A DNA stretch of 64,000 bases from Persephonella atlantica (GTDB lineage: Bacteria; Aquificota; Aquificia; Aquificales; Hydrogenothermaceae). This document shows positions 33,266 through 42,415 of the stretch, one piece after another. The number at the start of each line of letters is the position of its first letter. The first letter of the stretch is position 1. The DNA is taken from NCBI RefSeq assembly GCF_016617615.1, contig NZ_JAACYA010000002.1, positions 1 to 64,000 of the forward strand, written 5' to 3'. The position numbers were made by a program, and so were the translations under genes. The notes under the pieces are model-generated. The model ran no database searches, was not told the DNA's origin, and worked only from the letters and a program-made list of their open reading frames with translations.

Positions 33266-34117
33266 TCAATCTTTTCTCAGGAAGTTTATAACCCTGTCCC
33301 AGAATTTTTCTTTAACTGGTGGAGGTGGCTGTCCTACTTCCTCTGCAGCTATATGTTTTAGTTTCATAACAAATTTTTCCGAAGGATAAACTTCAGTTAT
33401 AATCTGCTTTTTCTTTACTGTTTTATGAATATTTTTTGTGTAAGGCAGTATTCCTCCAAGCTGGATATCCAGGTCAAGAAATTTTTTTACAGAGCTTTTA
33501 ATCCTTTCAAATGTATTTATTCCTTCCTCTTCATTTCTTGCCATGTTAACAACAATCCTGAAATCTGTATAATCATAAAGTTTTTTCATAGACTTAATCA
33601 GAGCATATGCATCCATAATGGCTGTAGGTTCTGGGGTTGTTATAACATAAGTTTTCGAAGAAGCTCTGATAAAGGATATAACTTTGTTATCTATTCCTGC
33701 AGCTGTATCAATTATGATGTAGTCATAATTTTCTGATACATCGTTGAGGTTTTGAACAAACTGGAAAACTGTGCTGTCTTCAACCTCGTTTATTGCATCA
33801 ATGCCAGAAAAACCGGGAAGAACATCAAATCCCCTCGTGGAAAAAATAATGTCCTCTATCTTTTCTCCGTTGAGAATATCTTTCAGCGTTTTTTTTGTAC
33901 TCACATTGACCAGAATATGAACATTTGCCATTCCGATGTCTGCATCAATAAGTAAAACTTTCTTGTCAAACTCATTTGATAACACATAAGAGAAGTTTAC
34001 CGCAAAGTTTGTTTTTCCCACTCCTCCTTTACCACTTGCTACAGCTACAAACTTTGTATTTCTTTTTATTCCACTTTCTTTAATCTTCTTCAGCAGACCT
34101 TTTGCCTGTTCTTCCAT
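33266..34117 (-). CDS. flhG: FlhG/MinD-like ATPase controlling flagellar number
   Basis: About 283 aa, a ParA/MinD-type ATPase with deviant Walker A (ASGKGGVGKTNFAVNFSYV), LLIDADIGMANVHI and DYIIIDTAAGID. FlhG limits flagellar number and antagonises FlhF. The start is set at the ATG at 34117, which has CGGAGGAT at good spacing, and begins 1-2 nt after the flhF stop; an in-frame ATG six codons earlier overlaps flhF. The stop nearly touches the fliA start. Confidence 0.92.
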   Translation of the reverse strand: MEEQAKGLLKKIKESGIKRNTKFVAVASGKGGVGKTNFAVNFSYVLSNEFDKKVLLIDADIGMANVHILVNVSTKKTLKDILNGEKIEDIIFSTRGFDVLPGFSGIDAINEVEDSTVFQFVQNLNDVSENYDYIIIDTAAGIDNKVISFIRASSKTYVITTPEPTAIMDAYALIKSMKKLYDYTDFRIVVNMARNEEEGINTFERIKSSVKKFLDLDIQLGGILPYTKNIHKTVKKKQIITEVYPSEKFVMKLKHIAAEEVGQPPPPVKEKFWDRVINFLRKD

Positions 34118-34118
34118 T

Positions 34119-35270
34119 CTATCCTCCGTTTTCACCTAAGATGTAGGAAGATATCAGTTCAGGTGTCAGAATTTTCAGGTCTTCTGGAACTCTCTGCCCT
34201 GTACTTATGTATGAAACAGGGAGCCTTGTCTCAACAGGAAGATTTAGAAGTATTCCCGGCTTCAGTGTCTCATCTATCTTCGTGAAAAACAGTGAGGAGA
34301 TGTGGAAAAATGTCTGGTATTTGTGGACAACCTCAAATGCGTCTTCATCCTTAAAGTTACAGCTGATAACAAGGATGTTCTGTATCTCTTCTCCTATTCC
34401 TCCCAGTATCTCTTTTATCTCTCCCAACCGCCAGTAGTCATAATGACTTCTTCCTACCGTGTCTATCAGAATAAAATCAAAGCCTTTCAGTTGTTCCACT
34501 GTTGATCTCAGTTTTTTAGACTCAGAAACAGAATAAAAAGGAATATTGAGGATGTTTGCATAGGTTCTTGCCTGATGGGAAGCCCCAACCTTAAATGTAT
34601 CTGTGCTGATAACGGCAACCTTCTTTTTTCTATCTATAACAAGCTGTGAAGCTATTTTAAAAAGATTTGTGGTTTTACCAACACCTGTTGGACCAACAAA
34701 GGCAAATATTTTCAGATTTTCTCCATCCCTATCAACTGCTCCTGTAAACTTTATATATTTCTTGATTCCTTTTATCAATGCTTCCTTTTCTGTTATTGTA
34801 TTCAGATCCCATTTGTTTGTATCAATATCCAATCCACAACCTTCTTTTACTAACTTTTTTGCAACGTCCGGACTAACACCTCTTTCTGTAAGTTTACTGA
34901 GTAAACCAAAAGCATCTCCTGTAAACTCATTAAATGTAGGAACAGGATAAACGCTATTTTTTATATGAGGAGGTAAACCTTCAGGTGTTGCCATACTCTG
35001 TGATGTCTTTGGTAAAGAACTCTGAATCTTTTTGTCTATTATTTCTTCAACCTTTTCCAAAAGTTCTTCAAATCTGAGGACAGGTTCTGTTATGTCGTCC
35101 TCATCAGTTGTTTCAACAAACAGTTTATACTTTTTTTTCCCTTTAAAAAACAGGAATTTCCGTTCTTCCACTGTTTCGTAATGGAGTATTTTTATATCTT
35201 CTCCAAGTTCTTCTTTTGCTTTCTGTATTAATTCTTCTAAGTTATAACCTTCGTATATTCTAATCTCCAT
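34119..35270 (-). CDS. flhF: SRP-type GTPase FlhF
   Basis: A 383-aa protein: variable, acidic B domain (1-~110), N domain, and G domain with P-loop GPTGVGKTT (193-201), VISTDTFKVGASHQ, and FILIDTVGRSHYD. FlhF places the flagellum, usually at a cell pole. With FlhG it suggests polar flagella of set number. The start overlaps the flhA end by 11 nt. Order flhA-flhF-flhG-fliA is typical. Confidence 0.93.
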   Translation of the reverse strand: MEIRIYEGYNLEELIQKAKEELGEDIKILHYETVEERKFLFFKGKKKYKLFVETTDEDDITEPVLRFEELLEKVEEIIDKKIQSSLPKTSQSMATPEGLPPHIKNSVYPVPTFNEFTGDAFGLLSKLTERGVSPDVAKKLVKEGCGLDIDTNKWDLNTITEKEALIKGIKKYIKFTGAVDRDGENLKIFAFVGPTGVGKTTNLFKIASQLVIDRKKKVAVISTDTFKVGASHQARTYANILNIPFYSVSESKKLRSTVEQLKGFDFILIDTVGRSHYDYWRLGEIKEILGGIGEEIQNILVISCNFKDEDAFEVVHKYQTFFHISSLFFTKIDETLKPGILLNLPVETRLPVSYISTGQRVPEDLKILTPELISSYILGENGG

Positions 35271-37350
35271 ACGGATCCACTACTCCCAGTATGTTTACTT
35301 TTACTTTCGGATTTATCTCACCATAGGATAAGATAACAAAATCAGGAAGATAAGGTTCAAGGATTTTCCTAACAAATCTCCTTGTTGCAGGAGAGGTTAA
35401 AAGGACGGGGGTTGCCTGCTTTATTATAAATTGCTGGGATTGCTGTGTTAGCTGCTGTACAAACTTCTGAACAAATGTTGGATCAAAAGGTGGAAGTGAA
35501 CCACCATTTTCCTGAACCTTTTCCATGATGTGATTTTCAGTCTTAGGACCCAGTGTAAGGGCATACAGAACACCATCTTTTTCGTAAAGTGATGTGATCA
35601 TTCTGCTGAGGGACTGTCTTGCAAACTCTGTCAGTATCTCTGGATCATTTGTTTTTGTTATGTTGTCAGAAAGAGTTTCTATTATAGTAAGCAGATCTTT
35701 AACAGGAATATTTTCTCTCAGCAGATTTTGTAATACTCTGTGTAGAATGTTCAGAGGTACCTGTTCTGGTATTATATCCTTCACAACAGGATATCTTGAT
35801 GCAAGAGAGTCAACAAGCTCTTTTGTTTCACTCCTTCCAAGAACTTCATATGCATTTTTCTTAATTATCTCTGAAAGATGAGTTATTATTACCGTAGGAA
35901 CATCAACAACTGTATAACCTAACATTTTGGCTCTGTCTTTCTGGTTTTCGTCTATCCAGTAGGCATCAAGACCAAATGCCGGTTCTTTTGTCTTTACCCC
36001 TTCTATCTTACCTTTTGTTGTTCCTGTATCTATGGCAAGGAGTTTATCTGGATAGACCTCCCCTCCACCTACTTCTATATCTCTGATAAGAATTCTATAC
36101 TCACCAGGTTTCAGTTCAAGATTGTCCTTTATATGAACAAGGGGTATTATTATACCTAACTCTTTTGAGAGCTGTTTCCTTAGAGACTTTATTCTCCTTA
36201 TGATCTCCCCATTCTGGGATTCGTCAACAAAAGGAATCAGACCATATCCTATCTCAAATGTTATAGGTTCAGGCTGGGGAACCATTTCTTCCGGTTTTTC
36301 TTCCTCCTCCTCTGCCGTTTTTAAAAGCTCTTTTGCTTTTTCTTCGGCTTCTTTTAACTCTTTTTTCTTAAGAAGCTGAGACATCATAAATGCTGTTATC
36401 CCTATCAAAGTAGCAAGGAGTACAAACGGCAGGAATGGCATTCCTGGAACAATTCCCATTGCAAATATAGAGCCTGAAGCCATATAAAGAGCTTTCGGGA
36501 ATGTTGTTAATTGCTGGAATACTTCTTTCCCAAGGTTTTCTTCTGATACTGCCCTTGTTACCATCAGTCCTGCTGCTGTTGATGTAATAAGTGAAGGTAT
36601 CTGGGACACAAGACCATCACCTACAGTCAGGAGTGTAAAGTTCTGGAGGGCAGTCTGGACATCCATGTTGTGTTTGAGTATTCCTATTGCAAGTCCACCT
36701 ATTATGTTAACAATGGCAATAATAATACCTGCAACAGCATCTCCTCTTATAAACTTGGAAGCACCGTCCATTGCTCCATAAAAGTCAGATTCTTTCTGTA
36801 TCTGAATCCTTCTTCTCTGGGCTTCTTTTTCATCAATTATCCCTGCATTCAGGTCTGCATCTATTGCCATCTGTTTTCCTGGCATTGCGTCAAGTGTAAA
36901 TCTTGCCGCAACCTCAGAAATCCTTTCAGTTCCCTTTGTTATCACGATATAGTTTATTGTGACCAGAATAACAAACACTATTGCCCCAACTATGTAGCTT
37001 CCACCAACAACAAACTGGCCGAAAGCCTGTATAACATGCCCGGCTGCATCTGGGCCTTCGTGCCCGTGTAGGAGGATTCTCCTTGTCGTAGCAACATTTA
37101 AAGACAGTCTGAAAAGGGTTGCTATCAACAGAAGTGAAGGAAAAGAAGAAAGCTGTAATGGATTCCTGACATATAGAGTTGTCATTAGTATAACAATGGA
37201 GAAGGTTATACTTGCAGTAAGGAGTATATCAAGCAAAAATGGAGGGACAGGGAGAACCATTGCCCCTAAAATGGTAATTATCAGAACAACAATAATAGCA
37301 TCAGAATATTGATTTAACTTATTAAAGATAGCATTCAGGGTCTCTCCCAT
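35260..37350 (-). CDS. flhA: Flagellar export gate protein FlhA
   Basis: A 696-aa protein. The N-terminal half has about eight membrane segments with the FHIPEP-type signature (SSFPSLLLIATLFRLSLNVATTRRIL) and the cytosolic loop RISEVAARFTLDAMPGKQMAIDADLNAG; the C-terminal ~330 residues form the cytosolic ring that receives chaperone-substrate complexes. Length is normal. It is preceded by flgJ with no gap and has GGAGAATA before the start. Confidence 0.95.
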   Translation of the reverse strand: MGETLNAIFNKLNQYSDAIIVVLIITILGAMVLPVPPFLLDILLTASITFSIVILMTTLYVRNPLQLSSFPSLLLIATLFRLSLNVATTRRILLHGHEGPDAAGHVIQAFGQFVVGGSYIVGAIVFVILVTINYIVITKGTERISEVAARFTLDAMPGKQMAIDADLNAGIIDEKEAQRRRIQIQKESDFYGAMDGASKFIRGDAVAGIIIAIVNIIGGLAIGILKHNMDVQTALQNFTLLTVGDGLVSQIPSLITSTAAGLMVTRAVSEENLGKEVFQQLTTFPKALYMASGSIFAMGIVPGMPFLPFVLLATLIGITAFMMSQLLKKKELKEAEEKAKELLKTAEEEEEKPEEMVPQPEPITFEIGYGLIPFVDESQNGEIIRRIKSLRKQLSKELGIIIPLVHIKDNLELKPGEYRILIRDIEVGGGEVYPDKLLAIDTGTTKGKIEGVKTKEPAFGLDAYWIDENQKDRAKMLGYTVVDVPTVIITHLSEIIKKNAYEVLGRSETKELVDSLASRYPVVKDIIPEQVPLNILHRVLQNLLRENIPVKDLLTIIETLSDNITKTNDPEILTEFARQSLSRMITSLYEKDGVLYALTLGPKTENHIMEKVQENGGSLPPFDPTFVQKFVQQLTQQSQQFIIKQATPVLLTSPATRRFVRKILEPYLPDFVILSYGEINPKVKVNILGVVDPYGD

Positions 37351-37638
37351 TTATTCTCCAGAATACCTTTGATAGGTTTTTATCGCATTCATTATATACT
37401 GTTTCAGTCCCAGTTTGTCAGAAGAAGAAACTGCTTCTGCTATCTGCATATCAAACATATCTGTGTACATTTTATAGGCAAAAGAGTTTGAAAATATTCC
37501 TCCATTTAGACTCTTTCTGAACTCTTTCAGTATCATCCTCACAAATATAGCCTCAAACTCTTTAGCCACTTCTTCTGCAGAGTTTATCTGGGATATATCC
37601 TTTACATCCCAGTAAGGTCTTATCTTTGGATCCAACAT
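37351..37638 (-). CDS. flgJ: Rod-binding protein, FlgJ N-terminal domain only
   Basis: A 95-aa protein equal to the rod-cap domain of FlgJ (VAKEFEAIFVRMILKEFRKSL and FSNSFAYKMYTDMFDMQIAEAVSSSDKLGL). The muramidase domain found in enterobacterial FlgJ is absent, as in many deep-branching and delta/epsilon lineages, so another lytic enzyme must open the cell wall for the rod. Located after flgI in the canonical order. Confidence 0.88.
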   Translation of the reverse strand: MLDPKIRPYWDVKDISQINSAEEVAKEFEAIFVRMILKEFRKSLNGGIFSNSFAYKMYTDMFDMQIAEAVSSSDKLGLKQYIMNAIKTYQRYSGE

Positions 37639-37652
37639 AATATATACTCCAT

Positions 37653-38741
37653 TTACATTATTACTATCTTTGCATGGAGTTTCCCTGTATTTTTTATAGC
37701 CTGAATGATTGCTATAAGGTCTCTTGGAGAAACTCCCATACTGTTCAGAGCTTCTACGAGGTCTTTCAGGCGGGGAGAACTGATAGCAAATATTCTGCCT
37801 TTTTCTTCTGTTACTGTTGTTTTTACCTCCTCTGTCTGAACTGTTTCTCCACCTGATAAAGGAGGAGGCTGAGAAACAACAGGTTTTTTCTCAACAGAAA
37901 CATATATGTTGCCGTGGGAAACATAAACTGGGGCATCTATCTTTATATCCCCGCTCATTATGACAGTCCCTGTTCTTTCATATATAACAATGGTAGGATC
38001 TGTATCTGTTTTTATTTTGAGCTGTAAAATTTCTCCTACCATTTTAACAGGCTCCATATTGATGATATATTTTACTTTTACTGTTGTCGCATCAAGAGCA
38101 GTAGCAATATTCTGTCCAAAATGCCTGTTTATTGTATCCTGTATCTGGATAGCTTTTGAAAAATCTGGCCTTTTCAGGATAAGGGTAATATCCTTCATTT
38201 TAGAGAAATCAAATGGAAGATCACGTTCCACAATCCCACCATTAACTATAATACCTGTTGTAGGAAAATTCTTTGTTATTTTTCCTCCCTTATTTGACTC
38301 AGAAAAACCTCCACCTGTTGATACAGATCCCTGAGCAAAAGCATAAACCTTCCCATCAGGCCCAAACAGAGGTGTTCTGATAAGAACTCCGTTTCCTATA
38401 TCTTTCGCATCCCCCATTGATGCAACGGTAACATCAAAACGCATTCCAGATTTTGCAAACGGCGGAAGGTTAGCTGTTACCATTACAGCTGCAGAATTTT
38501 TTGTTTTCACCTGTGCAGGGTCTATGTATATACCCATCTTTCTCAGCATGTTAGCTATACTTATCAACGTATATTTTGTTGTCGTTCCATCTCCTGTTCC
38601 TTTTAAACCAACTACTATTCCATAACCTATAAGATAATTTGGTCTTACTCCAACAACATCAACCTCATCCTTTATCTTTACCAGGTTTCCAGCGAAAGAG
38701 ATATTGATAGCAATAAGAAAAAGTAAAACTTTCTTCAGCAT
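37653..38741 (-). CDS. flgI: Flagellar P-ring protein FlgI
   Basis: A 362-aa periplasmic protein with signal peptide (cleavage after about SFA, residue 17) and the family's GVRPNYLIGYGIVVGLKGTGD start, KNSAAVMVTANLPPFAKSG, and the C-terminal VEALNSMGVSPRDLIAIIQAIKNTGKLHA. It forms the peptidoglycan-level bushing around the rod. Together with FlgH it shows a diderm envelope. Confidence 0.95.
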   Translation of the reverse strand: MLKKVLLFLIAINISFAGNLVKIKDEVDVVGVRPNYLIGYGIVVGLKGTGDGTTTKYTLISIANMLRKMGIYIDPAQVKTKNSAAVMVTANLPPFAKSGMRFDVTVASMGDAKDIGNGVLIRTPLFGPDGKVYAFAQGSVSTGGGFSESNKGGKITKNFPTTGIIVNGGIVERDLPFDFSKMKDITLILKRPDFSKAIQIQDTINRHFGQNIATALDATTVKVKYIINMEPVKMVGEILQLKIKTDTDPTIVIYERTGTVIMSGDIKIDAPVYVSHGNIYVSVEKKPVVSQPPPLSGGETVQTEEVKTTVTEEKGRIFAISSPRLKDLVEALNSMGVSPRDLIAIIQAIKNTGKLHAKIVIM

Positions 38742-38750
38742 TTAGCCCTC

Positions 38751-39449
38751 CTAAAAAGGCCATATTTTTGATAGAAACTGGGCAAGCCAACCGGGACGCT
38801 GATTATCTGCTATAAATCCCTTGCCGTTATACTCTATGTACATATCAGATATCCTTGAAGACAGTATGGAGTTGTCCTGCTCTATACTTGTAGGTTCAAC
38901 AATACCTGAAATTCTCAAAACCTGCTCGTCTTCATTAATCTTTATAATCTTCTTTCCAACGATAAACAGATTCCCGTTAGGATAAACTTTTACTACTCTT
39001 GCTGATATAGTAGCTATCAGTCTCGCTTTTCTGTCTGTTTTACCTGTCCCTTTGAAATTGTTTTTTGAACCTGCCTTCATTCCTGCTATCGGCGTCTTTT
39101 TTATAAGTGGTTTACCCATAAGTACAGGAGAAGGAAAATCTAAATCTACAGATGTATCTCTACTTGACTGACTGTTTGCACTGCCTGAACCTGATATATT
39201 TTCAATAACTTTTATCGTTATAACATCTCCCACCTGATAGGCTTTATCATCTGAAAATAGATTTGTTGATGTTACTCCAGTATAAAGGGAACCGGGAGGA
39301 GAATTGGGTTTCTCAGATATAATCTCAGGAGGAACTGGCTCAAAAGGCTTCAATGCCTGCTTTTTCTCTCCGCAGGAAAAGAAAAAAACAGGGAGAAAAA
39401 TCAGTAACCACTTATAAATAAGACTGTACCTCTTCCTATCACCCTGCAT
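38751..39449 (-). CDS. flgH: Flagellar L-ring lipoprotein FlgH
   Basis: A 232-aa outer-membrane lipoprotein. The signal peptide ends in FFFSC, with the lipidated cysteine at residue 26. Conserved parts are SLYTGVTSTNLFSDDKAYQVGDVITIKV, VVKVYPNGNLFIVGKK and LRISGIVEP. It forms the outer-membrane bushing. The start lies within the last 49 nt of flgA in another frame, with CAGGAAAG as ribosome site. Confidence 0.93.
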   Translation of the reverse strand: MQGDRKRYSLIYKWLLIFLPVFFFSCGEKKQALKPFEPVPPEIISEKPNSPPGSLYTGVTSTNLFSDDKAYQVGDVITIKVIENISGSGSANSQSSRDTSVDLDFPSPVLMGKPLIKKTPIAGMKAGSKNNFKGTGKTDRKARLIATISARVVKVYPNGNLFIVGKKIIKINEDEQVLRISGIVEPTSIEQDNSILSSRISDMYIEYNGKGFIADNQRPGWLAQFLSKIWPF

Positions 39450-40342
39450 CTGAGTAACTTTCCTGTTGATGAATTTTTTACCTTTATGCTCTGTCCTATT
39501 ACTCCATTTTCTAATGCTATACCTGTAATCTCTATCTTAATACCATTTCGGTCGTAAACCACTCTCACATAATCTCTTTTCTTTACTGGGTAATCTATCT
39601 GAATCATAAAAGTCTTGATCGGTTTTCCTTCTTTTATGAATGTTTTTGTTACAGCTCCTTCCACAGTTGAGATATCCGTTATTATTTCTCTCTCAAATTC
39701 CACTTTTTTTATCTCTACATCGCTCCTACTAATTACCTGACCCCTCATCAAATCTTTTTTTGCCACAACAGCATCTATTAACTGTGAGTACTTTACTGTA
39801 CAGTTTATCTGCCTTATTTTCCTTTCTCCAGAAAAGATATTCGCGGTTATGTATATATGTGAACTGCTTTTTGACCTCTGATAAATTTTAATAACAGGAT
39901 TTTCCACTTTTAATGGCCTGAGAGAACATCTGATATTTTTTACCCTTATATTTTTGTAATTTTTGTTGAGGTATGACGCAACTCTTTCTTTTAGATAACC
40001 TTCATCCAGTACAGGTATTTTTCTCTTTACTACTACTTTTCTTCCAACAAATTTTATAGAATCGGGATTTATTGAGTTTTCCTTCAGTCTTTCCTTTATC
40101 TGTCTGTCTGTTATAATTCTGCTTTTTTTTAGCGATGATATATATATACTGCTTAAAAACGATTCTAAAGCCTTATTGTCTGAGCTTACTGTTGCAATGT
40201 CAGAGAGGTATATCCTGTCCTTTGTAAGCAGTACTTCATTTTTCAGGTATATAACTGTTTCTCCGTAACTAAAAGAGAAAAAAATAAGAAAAATCAGAAA
40301 CAGCTTAGCTTTTGAGTGTTCCAACAGTCCTGAGCATCTCAT
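39401..40342 (-). CDS. flgA: P-ring assembly chaperone FlgA
   Basis: A ~313-aa periplasmic protein with a signal-like hydrophobic stretch (LFLIFLIFFSFSYG), an SAF-like domain (VVAKKDLMRGQVISRSDVEIKKVEFE) and C-terminal VKNSSTGKLLRCRVIGRGTV, typical of FlgA. It assists FlgI polymerisation. It overlaps the end of flgG by 38 nt. The true start may be a TTG seven codons in (at about 40324), which has AGGA just before it and gives a more normal signal peptide; the ATG at 40342 has no obvious ribosome site. Confidence 0.85.
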   Translation of the reverse strand: MRCSGLLEHSKAKLFLIFLIFFSFSYGETVIYLKNEVLLTKDRIYLSDIATVSSDNKALESFLSSIYISSLKKSRIITDRQIKERLKENSINPDSIKFVGRKVVVKRKIPVLDEGYLKERVASYLNKNYKNIRVKNIRCSLRPLKVENPVIKIYQRSKSSSHIYITANIFSGERKIRQINCTVKYSQLIDAVVAKKDLMRGQVISRSDVEIKKVEFEREIITDISTVEGAVTKTFIKEGKPIKTFMIQIDYPVKKRDYVRVVYDRNGIKIEITGIALENGVIGQSIKVKNSSTGKLLRCRVIGRGTVLFISGY

Positions 40343-41105
40343 CCGCTGTTATTATGCCTTTAGAGTTTATCTCGTAAGCTCTCTGGGCAACAATAAGGTT
40401 CACCATCTCTTCAACAATGTTCACATTTGAAGCCTCAAGGAATCCCTGTGCAAGTTTACCAAAACCATCTGTATTTGGGTCTCCCTCAATAGGGTCTCCT
40501 GATGCTTCTGTCCTAACGAAAAGGTTTTCCCCTATTGCTTTTAAGCCTGCAGGATTTATAAATTTGTACAGTTTTATGTCTGTAAGTTCTTCTACTGTCT
40601 GCTGACCGCCTTCGTTTCTTACAGCATAAACCTTTCCATTTGGACTTATATTTATGCTTATAAGGGTTTCAGGGGAAGCAATCTGTATATTGGGAGATAA
40701 CCTGTATCCATTAGGTGTTACCACATAACCTTCGTTGTCTATCTGGAAATTTCCAGCTCTGGTGTACGCTTCTCCTCCACCTGGAAGCTCTATCTTGAAA
40801 AAACCCTCTCCCTGTATAGCAATATCTAACTGTTTGTCTGTTTTTATAAGACTCCCCTGAGTAAAAATCTTTGAAACGTCAGACAGTTTAACACCTAAAC
40901 CTATCTGTATTCCAGAAGGAACCCTTGTTTCGTTTGAGCTCATAACACCTGGATCTTTTATGTCCTGATATATGAGGTCTTCAAAGTTCGCTCTGCTCCT
41001 TTTAAAACCTACTGTGTTAACGTTTGCTATATTGTGGGATATAACATCAAGGTTTGTCTGCTGCGCCTGCATTCCTGATGCTGAAGTCCATAATGCTCTT
41101 ATCAT
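40305..41105 (-). CDS. flgG: Flagellar distal rod protein FlgG
   Basis: A 266-aa rod protein, typical length. It starts MIRALWTSASGMQAQQTNLDVISHNIANVNTVGFKRSRA-type and ends with SNVNIVEEMVNLIVAQRAYEINSKGI...MLRTVGTL; GEGFFKIELPGG lies in the middle. It forms the distal rod reaching through the outer membrane rings. Strong similarity of N- and C-terminal helices to FlgF and FlgE in this window is as expected. Confidence 0.94.
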   Translation of the reverse strand: MIRALWTSASGMQAQQTNLDVISHNIANVNTVGFKRSRANFEDLIYQDIKDPGVMSSNETRVPSGIQIGLGVKLSDVSKIFTQGSLIKTDKQLDIAIQGEGFFKIELPGGGEAYTRAGNFQIDNEGYVVTPNGYRLSPNIQIASPETLISINISPNGKVYAVRNEGGQQTVEELTDIKLYKFINPAGLKAIGENLFVRTEASGDPIEGDPNTDGFGKLAQGFLEASNVNIVEEMVNLIVAQRAYEINSKGIITADEMLRTVGTLKS

Positions 41106-41117
41106 TTTTTCCTCTCC

Positions 41118-41849
41118 TTAAGCTCTTCCTATTTCATTGCTTTTTTGCTCCATCTGGTCAAGACTTCTCATTAGGTTTCCGTAAATCTCAAATCTCCTCT
41201 GGGCATTTATAAGCTCAATCATTGCTTTTATTCCGTTTACATTTGACTGTTCCAGATAGCCCTGTTTTACAGAGTATTTTGCAGGGATTTCAACTGCATT
41301 TTTTTGAGTGTCTGGTATGTAATAGCTTTCTGAGTCTGGTCTTACTGCTGAGAAATTTTTTATCATCAACTTTCCTACATTCTCTGTTCCCACATATATA
41401 GTTCCATCATTTAACACTTTTATCTGATGGGTTGTATCTGCAATCTGTATCCTTTTGCCCTGACTGTTCAGAACGTAGTTTCCGTTAGAATCAACGATAT
41501 ATCCTTCCCCATTCCTCAAAAAATGTCCATTTCTTGTGTACTTAATACCATTTGGTGTTTCAACGGCAAAAAAACCATCACCAAATATGGCAAAATCCAG
41601 TATGCTGTCTGTTTTTATCAGATTTCCCTGTGTTGTCATAACAGGTGTGTCGTTAAATCTCGGAAAAACAAACAGGTGAGAAGAATCACCTTTGTTTTCT
41701 GGTAAATACTGGCTCATCTCCCTGAGCATAAGCTTCTTAAATCCTGGCGTGTTTATGTTGGCAAGGTTGTTGGATACCACATTCAGATTTTCAATAGCTC
41801 TTTCTCCACCGGAAGCAAGAACGTATATAGGTTGAAAGTTGAGAGCCAT
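41118..41849 (-). CDS. flgF: Flagellar rod protein FlgF
   Basis: A 243-aa rod-family protein beginning MALNFQPIYVLASGGERAIENLNVVSNNLANINTPGFKK-type and ending QSNVNGIKAMIELINAQRRFEIYGNLM; GDGFFAVETPNGIKYTRNGHF is conserved. Its position before flgG identifies it as FlgF. First gene after a candidate sigma-28 promoter (41878-41904), so flgF-flgG-flgA-flgH-flgI-flgJ-flhA-flhF-flhG-fliA may form an FliA-driven unit with positive feedback on fliA. Confidence 0.88.
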   Translation of the reverse strand: MALNFQPIYVLASGGERAIENLNVVSNNLANINTPGFKKLMLREMSQYLPENKGDSSHLFVFPRFNDTPVMTTQGNLIKTDSILDFAIFGDGFFAVETPNGIKYTRNGHFLRNGEGYIVDSNGNYVLNSQGKRIQIADTTHQIKVLNDGTIYVGTENVGKLMIKNFSAVRPDSESYYIPDTQKNAVEIPAKYSVKQGYLEQSNVNGIKAMIELINAQRRFEIYGNLMRSLDQMEQKSNEIGRA

Positions 41850-41877
41850 TTTACTCTCCAGATAAATGTTTTATATC

Positions 41878-41904
41878 ATTTCGGAAGTTAATAGCAGGAC
41901 TTTA
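41878..41904 (-). promoter_or_regulatory. Candidate sigma-28 promoter for the flgF operon
   Basis: On the minus strand TAAA (41901-41904), exactly 15 nt, TCCGAAAT (41878-41885). The -35 box equals the consensus; the -10 box keeps CCGA.A. It begins at the stop codon of the upstream fliN-type gene and ends 29 nt before the flgF start. The ten bases TTCCGAAATG recur upstream of cheZ. Confidence 0.6.
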
Positions 41905-42414
41905 GGACTCACTGTCTGTGAGAAGTTTCATCCTTTCCTGAACTGTTACAATACTGGTGATTTTAATACCAAAGTTGTTGTCGACCGTGTAAAGCTCTCC
42001 TCTCGCTATAAGCTTTCCATTTACCTTTATGTCAACAGGCTGATTTATGTACCTGTCAAGTTCAACAATACTGTTGGGGTTGAGTTTAAGCACCTCTTCA
42101 AGAGGCATTGTTGTACTCCCTATCTCCACAGATATTTCAAGGGGAATGTCCATAAGGAGGTCTAACTTTTCTTTTTCCATCAGCTCTGTCTGTGGAACTT
42201 CCTCTTCTTTTGATTCTTCTTTTCCTTCTTCAGCCATCTTTGCCCACTCTTCTGCCAGTTTTTCCTGGTCAATCTCTTCAGATTTTTCCTGTTTGCTCTC
42301 TTCAGCCATTTTCGCCCATTCCTCAGCTAACTTCTCCTGATCAACTTCTTCTTCAGAATGATCCTCTGATTTTGACTCTTCCTGCTCTATATCCTTTTTT
42401 TCTTCTTCTGCCAT
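41902..42414 (-). CDS. fliN: FliN-type switch protein with duplicated acidic N-terminal motif
   Basis: A 170-aa protein. The C-terminal ~80 residues are a complete SpoA/FliN domain (LLMDIPLEISVEIGSTTMPLEEVL, VELDRYINQPVDIKVNGKLI, FGIKITSIVTVQERM). The first ~85 residues are acidic and contain two near-identical copies, about 24 residues apart, of DQEKLAEEWAKMAEE. FliN proteins of proteobacteria carry one similar WAxAM/AL segment near the N-terminus; duplication is unusual. It follows fliM by 1-2 nt. A shorter FliN is encoded at 20830-21105, so this organism has at least two. Confidence 0.85.
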   Translation of the reverse strand: MAEEEKKDIEQEESKSEDHSEEEVDQEKLAEEWAKMAEESKQEKSEEIDQEKLAEEWAKMAEEGKEESKEEEVPQTELMEKEKLDLLMDIPLEISVEIGSTTMPLEEVLKLNPNSIVELDRYINQPVDIKVNGKLIARGELYTVDNNFGIKITSIVTVQERMKLLTDSES

Positions 42415-42415
42415 T

